Source: a bacterium UBP12_UBA5184 (GTDB taxonomy: Bacteria > Vulcanimicrobiota > Vulcanimicrobiia > Vulcanimicrobiales > Vulcanimicrobiaceae). From it: 20,510 nt of DNA. The DNA is taken from contig DHWK01000059.1 of NCBI GenBank assembly GCA_002413145.1, forward strand, positions 390-20,899, in the 5' to 3' direction. A model generated the notes under the pieces. The model made no database searches, had not been told where the DNA came from, and saw only the letters and a program-made list of their open reading frames with translations. This document shows positions 14,687-20,510 of this stretch, piece after piece (positions within the stretch are counted from its first letter, which is position 1; every line of letters begins with the position of its first letter). The position numbers and the translations under genes are program-made.

Positions 14687-15921
14687 CAGGTCCTATAACT
14701 CGCGTTGATGCGCACGTAATCGCGGCTTAGATCGCAGCCCCATGCGGTCGCGCTGACGTCGCCGATTCCGAGGTCGAGCCGCATCGCGACCGCCTTGTGC
14801 TCGAGCTCCGCATGCGCTTCGGCTTCCGAGAGCACCTCGATCGCGCCGGCGTCGACCCAGAGTTTGTCGTTGACGTAGAGGGACCACGCTTCGGGATCGA
14901 TCCCCGCGCCGATCGCTCCGGCCGCAGAGATGAAGCGTCCCCAGTTCGGATCCTCGCCGTGCAACGCGGTCTTGACCAGGTTCGAGTTGATGACGGCGCG
15001 CGCGACCGTGCGCGCTTGCTTCACGTTGAGGGCGCCGCTGACCGTTAGCGCCAAGGTCTTGGTGGCGCCTTCGCCATCGCGCACCATCGCATAGGCGAGT
15101 TCGTGCGTCACGGCCTGCAGCGCTTCGGAGAAACCCGCCGGCGCGTTGCCGCCACCGGGCGGCCCAAAGAGGTAGACTGCGTCGTTGGTCGACATGTCGC
15201 CGTCGACCGAGATCATGTTGAAGCTTCCGTCGACCGCTTCGCGCAGTTCGCGTCCCAGGGCCTCGTGCGACATCGGCGCGTTGGTCCCGATGAAGGCGAG
15301 CATCGTCGCCATGTTGGGCGAGATCATCCCCGAGCCTTTCGCGATCCCGCCGACGACGTAACGCTTGTCGCCGACGTAGAACGCCGAGGCGGCGAGCTTC
15401 GGCTCGTTGTCGGTCGTCATGATCGCCTCCGCCGCATCGTAGGCTGCCTCCATCCCTTCCTCGAGGTCCTTTGCGGCGCGCTCGAGGCCTTTGGCGACGC
15501 GATCCATCGGCAGATAGACGCCGATAACGCCGGTCGAGGCGACGACGATCTGCGTGGCATCGAGACTGAGAAGCGCAGCGGTCTGCCGCGCGGTCGCGCG
15601 CGTGTCCCGTTCGCCGCGTTCGCCGGTGCACGCGTTCGCGCAGCCGGAGTTGCAGACGATGGCCCGCATCTTCGTTCCGCTCGCCTCGAGGTGTTGCTGG
15701 CTGACTACGATCGGCGCCGCTTTGATTTCGTTGGTCGTGATCACCGAGACGGCGTGCTGATCGTCTTCGAAGACGATCAGTGCGAGATCGGGTTTGCGTT
15801 TCTTGATGCCCGCATGGACGCCGGCGAGCGTCACCCCGGGCACCGCACCGATCCCGCCGCGCAGTTCGATCAAGCGGGTCGGCCGTTCCGCGACTTCAGA
15901 CGACGATGGCGCGATTTTCAA
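14686..15921 (-). CDS. argJ: Glutamate N-acetyltransferase / ornithine acetyltransferase
   Basis: ArgJ moves the acetyl group from N-acetylornithine to glutamate, making arginine synthesis cyclic; bifunctional forms can also acetylate glutamate with acetyl-CoA. The precursor self-cleaves within KGSGMISPNMATML, between A205 and T206, the new N-terminal threonine being the nucleophile. STGVIGVYLPMD and HGEDPNWGRFISAAG are further family marks. The 411-residue length is normal. The start is TTG 15921, lying inside the argC coding sequence and supported by GGAGGA eight bases upstream; no ATG or GTG is near. The overlap with argC is 26 bases and with argD one base, so coupling is likely. Whether this ArgJ is mono- or bifunctional cannot be told, which matters because no argA or argB is nearby. 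Confidence 0.94.
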   Translation of the reverse strand: MKIAPSSSEVAERPTRLIELRGGIGAVPGVTLAGVHAGIKKRKPDLALIVFEDDQHAVSVITTNEIKAAPIVVSQQHLEASGTKMRAIVCNSGCANACTGERGERDTRATARQTAALLSLDATQIVVASTGVIGVYLPMDRVAKGLERAAKDLEEGMEAAYDAAEAIMTTDNEPKLAASAFYVGDKRYVVGGIAKGSGMISPNMATMLAFIGTNAPMSHEALGRELREAVDGSFNMISVDGDMSTNDAVYLFGPPGGGNAPAGFSEALQAVTHELAYAMVRDGEGATKTLALTVSGALNVKQARTVARAVINSNLVKTALHGEDPNWGRFISAAGAIGAGIDPEAWSLYVNDKLWVDAGAIEVLSEAEAHAELEHKAVAMRLDLGIGDVSATAWGCDLSRDYVRINASYRT

Positions 15922-16876
15922 GTGCCGATTCCTCCGGGTAGCCGTACATGAGATTGAGGTTTTGAAGAGCTTCGCCCGCCGCGCCCTTCCCTAAGTTATC
16001 GAGCGCACACAACACGCGAACGACTCGAGCGTGGCTGCTGACGTGGAGTTCGGCATCGTTGCTGCCCGCGACGGCGATCAAGCTCGGCGCGCGATCGGCG
16101 GGCAGCAGCCGAACGAAAGGATTGCCGGCATACGCCTTCCGGTAAGCCGCCTGGATGGCATCCTCGCTCGGCGCGCGCCGCAAGAGCGCGTAGCAGTCGG
16201 CGAGCAGCCCGCGTTTGAGCGGGACGACGTGCGGCGTGAAGACGAGCGGCGCGACGATCCCTGCGTCCGCGAGTTCTTGTTCGATCTCGGGTTGATGGCG
16301 GTGGCCGCCCAGACCGTAGGCGCGCACGTCGCCGTCGACCTCGCCGAACAGCGACGAGGTCGCCGGATTTCGACCGGCGCCGGTGATCCCGCTTTTGGCG
16401 TCGACGATCAGTTGCTCGATCTCCGAAGCGAAGGGTCCCAGCGGCAAGAGTGCGAGCAGCGTCGCCGTCGGATAGCAGCCGGGGTTGGCGACCAGCCGCG
16501 CCCCCGCGATCGCGTCGCGATGACGTTCCGGTAAACCGTATACGGCTTCGCCGGCGTCGGCGTGAAGCCGAAACGCGTCGGAGAGGTCGACGACCCGCGC
16601 GCCTTTCGCCAAGAACTTCGGCGCGAGCTCTCGCGCGCTGGCGGCGCCGCCCCCGAGAACGACGGCGTCGCCGGTTCCGACGAGCGCATCGGCGGTGCCG
16701 GGGGGGTCGAAGGCTCGCTCGAGTGCGCGCAGGAGCGGCAGGTTTGCGGCAAGGGGCTGCCCGGCATGGGAGCCGCTCTCGAGCGCACCCAGTTCAAAGT
16801 GCGGGTGCCGCACCAGCAGACGAATCAGCTCGCCGGCGGCGTATCCCGCAGCGCCGACTACGTGGACGCGCGTCAC
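15896..16876 (-). CDS. argC: N-acetyl-gamma-glutamyl-phosphate reductase
   Basis: ArgC reduces N-acetylglutamyl phosphate to the semialdehyde with NADPH. The 326-residue protein begins with a Rossmann motif (VHVVGAAGYAAGELIRLL) and has the catalytic cysteine C134 in ANPGCYPTA. GLGGHRHQPEIEQEL supplies the conserved histidine and FTPHVVPLKRGLL the substrate region; NLGKGAAGEALQNLNLM is the usual C-terminal block. The start is GTG 16876, overlapping the argH stop by four bases (GTGA), with no visible ribosome site, so translation probably depends on re-initiation after argH. The final 26 bases are shared with the start of argJ. Length and motifs are complete. Confidence 0.94.
   Translation of the reverse strand: MTRVHVVGAAGYAAGELIRLLVRHPHFELGALESGSHAGQPLAANLPLLRALERAFDPPGTADALVGTGDAVVLGGGAASARELAPKFLAKGARVVDLSDAFRLHADAGEAVYGLPERHRDAIAGARLVANPGCYPTATLLALLPLGPFASEIEQLIVDAKSGITGAGRNPATSSLFGEVDGDVRAYGLGGHRHQPEIEQELADAGIVAPLVFTPHVVPLKRGLLADCYALLRRAPSEDAIQAAYRKAYAGNPFVRLLPADRAPSLIAVAGSNDAELHVSSHARVVRVLCALDNLGKGAAGEALQNLNLMYGYPEESALENRAIVV
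15930..15935 (-). promoter_or_regulatory. Ribosome binding site deciding the argJ TTG start
   Basis: GGAGGA on the minus strand, inside the 3' end of argC, eight bases before TTG 15921. It is a near-perfect Shine-Dalgarno sequence and the main reason to accept a TTG start. Confidence 0.75.
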
Positions 16877-18264
16877 AGGAGTCTTTCGAGTTCGTCGAGC
16901 GCCGCGCCGACCGCGTCGGGCGAGGTCGAGCCGGCGGTCCTTTTAGCTTGCACCGAAGCGTGTGCGTCGAGCGGCGCCTTGAACGGGCCGGCGAGGTTCG
17001 CCGCTTTCGCAAGCGCGGTCAGGTCGCGCTGCGTCAGCGCGCGCCCAGCCTTCTCGGCGACGCTTACGGCGTTACCGACGAGCGCGTGCGCCCGTCGCGC
17101 ACTGACGCCGCGTGCGATAAGCGCGTCGGCTACGTCGGTTGCGACGACGTAGCCGTCGCCTGCGCTCGCCTCCATCGCCTCGGCGTTCCAATGCACGTGC
17201 GGGAGGGCCGCCGCGAATGCCTCGAGCGCGCCGAGTCCACGCTCGCTTCCGCGAATCACCTGTGACTTGGTCTCTTGCAGGTCGCGATGGTAGGAGAGCG
17301 CGAGACCGCCGAGCGACGCGAGCGCGCCGGCGTACGAGCCCATCGCAGAAGACGCCGCCGCGCGCACCAGTTCAAAGGGATCGGGGTTGCGTTTCTGCGG
17401 CATGAGGCTCGAGCCCGTCGAGGCGGCATCGTCAAGGGTCGCATACCCCAAGGCCGGCGTGCACCACAGGACGAGCTCTTCGCTCACCCGCGAGGCGGCG
17501 AGCGTCGCCCGCGCGACGGCGTGCAGAAGATCGAGTGCAAGGTCGCGGTCGCCGATGGCGTCGAGCGCGTTCCGCGACGGAGCTTCGAAATCGAGTTCCC
17601 TAGCGGCGATGCTGCGGTCGAGCGGTAAGGTCGAGCCGCTGCACGCGCCCGAACCGAGCGGACAAAACTCGCGTGCGTCGGCGGCGACGCGCGCGAAGCG
17701 CCGCGCAGCGCGGACGAACATCTCGGCGACGGCGCCGAGCCAAAAGGCAAGCAGAATCGGTTGCGCCGGCTGCCGATGGGTCGTCGCCGCCAAGACGGTT
17801 TCGTCGGCCAGGGCTTCGCGCGCGCTCGATACGGCGAAGCGCGCGAGCGCCGTGCAAATCCCCGCGCCGCGCGTCGCCCGGTCGCGGACGTAAAGCGCCA
17901 GCGTCGTCGCGACTTGATCGTTGCGGCTCCGCCCGGCGTGCAGCCATTCTCCCGCCGCCGGCGTTAGCGTGCGAACGCGTGCGTCGATCGCGCCATGGAC
18001 GTCTTCGGCGCCGATCGCTCGCGCTTGCGCGGCGAATTCACCCGACGGGATCTCGTCGGCGATCGTTCGTAGCGCGGCGTCGAGCGCGTGCGCGGTACCG
18101 ACGTCGATGATCCCGGAAGCGGCCAAGGTCGCCACGTGCGCTTGCGAACACGCGACGTCGAAGGCGGCGAGCACCAGATCGTCTTCGAGCGAAGATCCGA
18201 AGGCCAACAACGCCGCATCGGGGGCGAACGCGAACCGTCCGCCCCACTGCAGCGAGTCGCTCAC
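16873..18264 (-). CDS. argH: Argininosuccinate lyase
   Basis: ArgH splits argininosuccinate into arginine and fumarate, the last step of the pathway. The 463-residue protein starts with SDSLQWGGRF, carries GRSRNDQVAT (111-120) and the TTHRQPAQP catalytic histidine region (H163), and has the fumarase-superfamily signature GSSLMPQKRNP (284-294), where the catalytic serine lies. The start is GTG 18264, overlapping the argG stop by four bases (GTGA); an open frame continues to 18927, but there it is only argG read out of frame. The C-terminus overlaps argC by four bases. The usual GYTHLQ is replaced by TTHRQP, a mild variation that keeps the histidine. Confidence 0.95.
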   Translation of the reverse strand: MSDSLQWGGRFAFAPDAALLAFGSSLEDDLVLAAFDVACSQAHVATLAASGIIDVGTAHALDAALRTIADEIPSGEFAAQARAIGAEDVHGAIDARVRTLTPAAGEWLHAGRSRNDQVATTLALYVRDRATRGAGICTALARFAVSSAREALADETVLAATTHRQPAQPILLAFWLGAVAEMFVRAARRFARVAADAREFCPLGSGACSGSTLPLDRSIAARELDFEAPSRNALDAIGDRDLALDLLHAVARATLAASRVSEELVLWCTPALGYATLDDAASTGSSLMPQKRNPDPFELVRAAASSAMGSYAGALASLGGLALSYHRDLQETKSQVIRGSERGLGALEAFAAALPHVHWNAEAMEASAGDGYVVATDVADALIARGVSARRAHALVGNAVSVAEKAGRALTQRDLTALAKAANLAGPFKAPLDAHASVQAKRTAGSTSPDAVGAALDELERLL

Positions 18265-19484
18265 CGAGCCGGCGCGAGCGCCGCGTCGGCGACCCGCGCG
18301 GCGAGTTCGACCGGGAGACCCCAGAGGTGGATGAAGCCACCGGCGGCGTCGTGCTTGAACGCGTCGTCGCGGCCGTACGTCGCGAGCCGTTCGTCGTAGA
18401 GCCCGAAGGGCGAGCTCGAACCTTCTGCGACGCACGTCCCTTGGTGCAGGCGCAGCCGCACGCGACCGGTCATGCGTTCGGCCAGCGCCGTATTGAAGGC
18501 GTCGATCGCCTTGCGCAGCGGCGAGGGCCACAAGCCGTCGTACGTCAGCTCGGTCCACTTCTGGTCGAGCAGCGTCTTGAAGCGCAGTTCGTCGCGCGTG
18601 AGCACCAAACGCTCGAGCGCTTTGTGCGCCGTAATGAGCGCGATCGAGCCCGGGCATTCGTAGACTTCGCGCGATTTGACGCCGACGATGCGATCTTCGA
18701 CCAGGTCGATGCGACCGACGCCGTGCGCGCCGGCCTGTTTGTTGAGCGCCGCGAGCAATTGCGCGCCGCGCAGCCCAGCCTGCGACGGGATGCCCCGTTC
18801 GAAATCGATCACGAGGGTCTCGGGCGCCGCCGGCCGCTTCTCCGGTGACGCGGTCCAGGCGTAGGCATCCTCGGGCGGCGCCGTCCACGGATTCTCCAAG
18901 ACGCCGGCTTCGATCGAGCGGCCCCACAGGTTAGCGTCGATCGAATACGGTTGATCGACCGTGTGCGGTACCGGGACGCCGTTGGCGCGCGCGAAGGCGA
19001 TCGCGTCCGGGCGCGAGAGCGGCTTCTCGCGCAACGGCGCCAGCGCCGTGATCGACGTGTCGAGCGCCTTCACCGCGATCTCGATGCGAACTTGATCGTT
19101 GCCTTTACCGGTGCAGCCGTGCGAGACCGCGTCGGCGCCGTACTCGTGCGCGGTTTCGACGAGCAAGGCGGCGATCAGCGGACGCGAGAGCGCCGCGGAC
19201 ATGGGATACAGCCCTTCGTAGAGCGCGTTCGCGCGCAACGCCGGAAGCGCCATCTCGTCGATGAAACGATCTTTCGCGTCGATCAAGAGCGCCGCTTCGG
19301 CGCCGAGCGCGAGCGCCTTGTCGCGTACTGCGTTGAGCGCGGCGGACGCGCCGGCGCCGGCAGTTCCGTCGCTTTCGCCGAGATCGAGCGTCATCGCGAT
19401 GACGCGATTGCCGTCCAGAATGTGGCGCTTCAGCAAGACGGACGTATCGAGTCCGCCGGAATAAGCGAGAACGATCGTACTCAC
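18261..19484 (-). CDS. argG: Argininosuccinate synthase
   Basis: ArgG joins citrulline and aspartate with ATP. The 407-residue protein has the PP-loop motif SGGLDTS (9-15) and further substrate-binding segments: YPMSAALSRPLIA, SHGCTGKGNDQVRIE (aspartate/citrulline) and YSIDANLWGRSIEAG. GVKSREVYECPGSIALITAH lies in the C-terminal multimerisation domain. Length and order are those of the common type. The start is GTG 19484 with GGAGAA upstream at good spacing, and it overlaps the argR stop by four bases (GTGA). The gene sits between the regulator and argH, so product and substrate of consecutive steps are made together. Confidence 0.95.
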   Translation of the reverse strand: MSTIVLAYSGGLDTSVLLKRHILDGNRVIAMTLDLGESDGTAGAGASAALNAVRDKALALGAEAALLIDAKDRFIDEMALPALRANALYEGLYPMSAALSRPLIAALLVETAHEYGADAVSHGCTGKGNDQVRIEIAVKALDTSITALAPLREKPLSRPDAIAFARANGVPVPHTVDQPYSIDANLWGRSIEAGVLENPWTAPPEDAYAWTASPEKRPAAPETLVIDFERGIPSQAGLRGAQLLAALNKQAGAHGVGRIDLVEDRIVGVKSREVYECPGSIALITAHKALERLVLTRDELRFKTLLDQKWTELTYDGLWPSPLRKAIDAFNTALAERMTGRVRLRLHQGTCVAEGSSSPFGLYDERLATYGRDDAFKHDAAGGFIHLWGLPVELAARVADAALAPAR

Positions 19485-19954
19485 AATGGGTTCTCCGAAC
19501 GCATGTCTTGGAAGCGCTGTTTGACGACGGGGAGGTGGGCGGGGTCGTCGAGGATGACGAGCACCGTGTCGTCGCCGCCGACGGTGCCGATCACTTCATT
19601 CCAACCGGCCTCGTCGACCGCCGAAGCGACCAGCATCGCGCTGCCGGGCGGCGTCCGTAACACGATGTCGTTGAGGCTGCCGCTCACGTGGCGCACCAGA
19701 TCGGCGACGACGCGATGCAGCCGGCTCTCGTACGATTTTCCGAAACCGGGCTCGATGTATTTGAAGTGCGTCCCATTGCCGTTGCCGTTCTTGAGCGGGA
19801 CCTTGACGAGCCCGAGTTCTTTGATGTCGCGCGAGACGGTCGCTTGGGTGGCTTCGTACCCGCCTTCTTGCAAGAAACGCATCAGCTCTTCTTGCGAGTG
19901 CACGGGCCGCGTTGCGATGATCGAGAGGATCGCGCGATGGCGCAAGGTTTTCAT
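19481..19954 (-). CDS. argR: Arginine repressor ArgR
   Basis: ArgR is a hexameric, arginine-dependent DNA-binding repressor of arginine genes. The 157-residue length is normal. The N-terminal winged helix carries EATQATVSRDIKELGLVKV, with SRD at 41-43 in the recognition helix. The C-terminal trimerisation/arginine-binding domain has GTVGGDDTVLVI, with GDDT at 127-130. The start is ATG 19954, which shares one base with the argF stop (TAATG); the open frame reaching 20104 is only arginine-rich antisense-type readthrough of argF and was trimmed. GAGGAA lies upstream. The likely operator would be near the argF promoter, outside the window, so autoregulation of the operon is inferred and not seen. 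Confidence 0.94.
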   Translation of the reverse strand: MKTLRHRAILSIIATRPVHSQEELMRFLQEGGYEATQATVSRDIKELGLVKVPLKNGNGNGTHFKYIEPGFGKSYESRLHRVVADLVRHVSGSLNDIVLRTPPGSAMLVASAVDEAGWNEVIGTVGGDDTVLVILDDPAHLPVVKQRFQDMRSENPL

Positions 19955-20510
19955 TATATCGGAATTCCTCGGAGATCGGTCAGGAGCGCGACGAGCAGCG
20001 CTTTTTGGGCGTGGAGCCGGTTTTCGGCTTGATCGAAGACGACGCTTTGCTTCCCGTCGATCACGGCGGCGCTGACTTCCTCGCCGCGATGGGCTGGAAG
20101 GCAATGCATGAAGAGAGCGTGCTTGGCGGCGGCCGCCATCAACTCGGGGGTGACGCTGTAGGGAAGGAGCGCGGCGACGTTGCGCTCGGCCAAATGTTCT
20201 TCGCCCATCGACGTCCAGATGTCGGTGTAGACGACGTCGACGTCACGCGCCGCGCGAACTGCGCTCGTGAACGCGCGCACCGTCGCGCCGTGCGGTTTGC
20301 CGAGGCGCCCGGCGTGCGCGAGGAACGCTTCGCTCGGCCGATGCGAGGGTGGGCAGCCGAAGGTTACCGAGATGCCGGTCATCATCGCCGCTTCGGCGAG
20401 CGAGGCCGCGACGTTGTTGCGCGCGTCGCCGAGGTACGCGAGACGCAGGCCGGTCAGCGTCCCGAAACGCTCCTTGATCGTCATGAGGTCGGCGAGCGCC
20501 TGACAGGGGT
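19954..20510 (-). CDS. argF: Ornithine carbamoyltransferase, N-terminus beyond the right edge
   Basis: ArgF makes citrulline from ornithine and carbamoyl phosphate. The visible 185 residues are the C-terminal part. They open with PCQALADLMTIKE, the conserved HPCQ-type carbamoyl phosphate segment, whose histidine would be the next residue outside the window. The ornithine-side motif HCLPAHRGEEVS lies near the end, and the C-terminus is a typical helix ending in LLTDLRGIPI. The methionine at 20484 is internal, not a start: the coding frame is continuous to the window edge. The carbamoyl-phosphate motif STRT and the true start are missing. It is the first visible gene of the operon, and its stop shares one base with argR. 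Confidence 0.93.
   Translation of the reverse strand, partial: PCQALADLMTIKERFGTLTGLRLAYLGDARNNVAASLAEAAMMTGISVTFGCPPSHRPSEAFLAHAGRLGKPHGATVRAFTSAVRAARDVDVVYTDIWTSMGEEHLAERNVAALLPYSVTPELMAAAAKHALFMHCLPAHRGEEVSAAVIDGKQSVVFDQAENRLHAQKALLVALLTDLRGIPI

Noticed and set aside
13814..14698. Long plus-strand open frame opposite argD
   Set aside because: Antisense shadow; argD has full motifs and length.
18265..18927. Upstream extension of the argH frame
   Set aside because: Out-of-frame reading of argG; true ArgH begins at GTG 18264 with SDSLQWGGRF.
19955..20104. Upstream extension of the argR frame
   Set aside because: Arginine-rich out-of-frame reading of argF; normal ArgR length and a coupled ATG at 19954 decide the start.
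20482..20484. Methionine codon as the start of argF
   Set aside because: The upstream frame continues to the edge with PCQALADL, the conserved segment of the enzyme, so the gene is cut by the window.

Overview
The window is a 20.5-kb piece of a high-GC bacterial chromosome. It holds mostly housekeeping genes plus an envelope/accessory section on the left. No rRNA, tRNA, CRISPR array or intact transposase is visible. Bacterial hallmarks are a prfB gene with the classical +1 recoding site, ArgR, RlmN and Tad/Flp pilus proteins. The lineage cannot be fixed from the sequence. The argFRGH-CJD gene set, the two-subunit-type (alpha2) glycyl-tRNA synthetase and the Tad genes fit Actinobacteriota-like or candidate-phylum (Eremiobacterota/Dormibacterota-type) soil bacteria, but this is inference.

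Left section (1-5,477). A lipoprotein with an Ig-like domain runs off the left edge on the minus strand. A 230-bp divergent intergenic region with RNA-like inverted repeats follows, then a plus-strand operon of three Tad pilus-type proteins (one TadG-like, two TadE-like) joined by ATGA overlaps. Facing it on the minus strand are a large protein and a small GYD-domain protein. The large protein joins glycan-associated repeats, a DUF616 glycosyltransferase and a methyltransferase, and its reading frame is broken by one base near the C-terminus. Upstream of it lies a roughly 175-bp fold-back element with 32-bp imperfect terminal inverted repeats, best read as a MITE or IS relic.

Middle section (5,478-13,430, plus strand). 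It begins with a nucleotide-sugar dehydrogenase, then two tandem paralogous proteins of unknown function (one membrane-anchored, one soluble), then the Flp major pilin with a strong hairpin behind it. Next come prfB (release factor 2, needing a +1 frameshift), an overlapping family-2 glycosyltransferase, a family-4 uracil-DNA glycosylase, rlmN and the glycyl-tRNA synthetase gene.

Right section (13,409-20,510, minus strand). This is a compact arginine biosynthesis operon, transcribed in the order argF (cut by the right edge), argR, argG, argH, argC, argJ, argD. Every junction overlaps by 1, 4 or 26 nt, so the genes are probably translationally coupled. With ArgJ recycling the acetyl group, the operon encodes every step from acetylglutamyl-phosphate to arginine. 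The acetylglutamate kinase gene argB is absent and must lie elsewhere. The operon ends in a 22-bp antisense overlap with the 3' end of the glycyl-tRNA synthetase gene.

The most notable items are the fold-back element, the one-base frame break in the DUF616-methyltransferase gene, the prfB recoding site, the split Tad locus, and the permuted, argB-less arginine operon.
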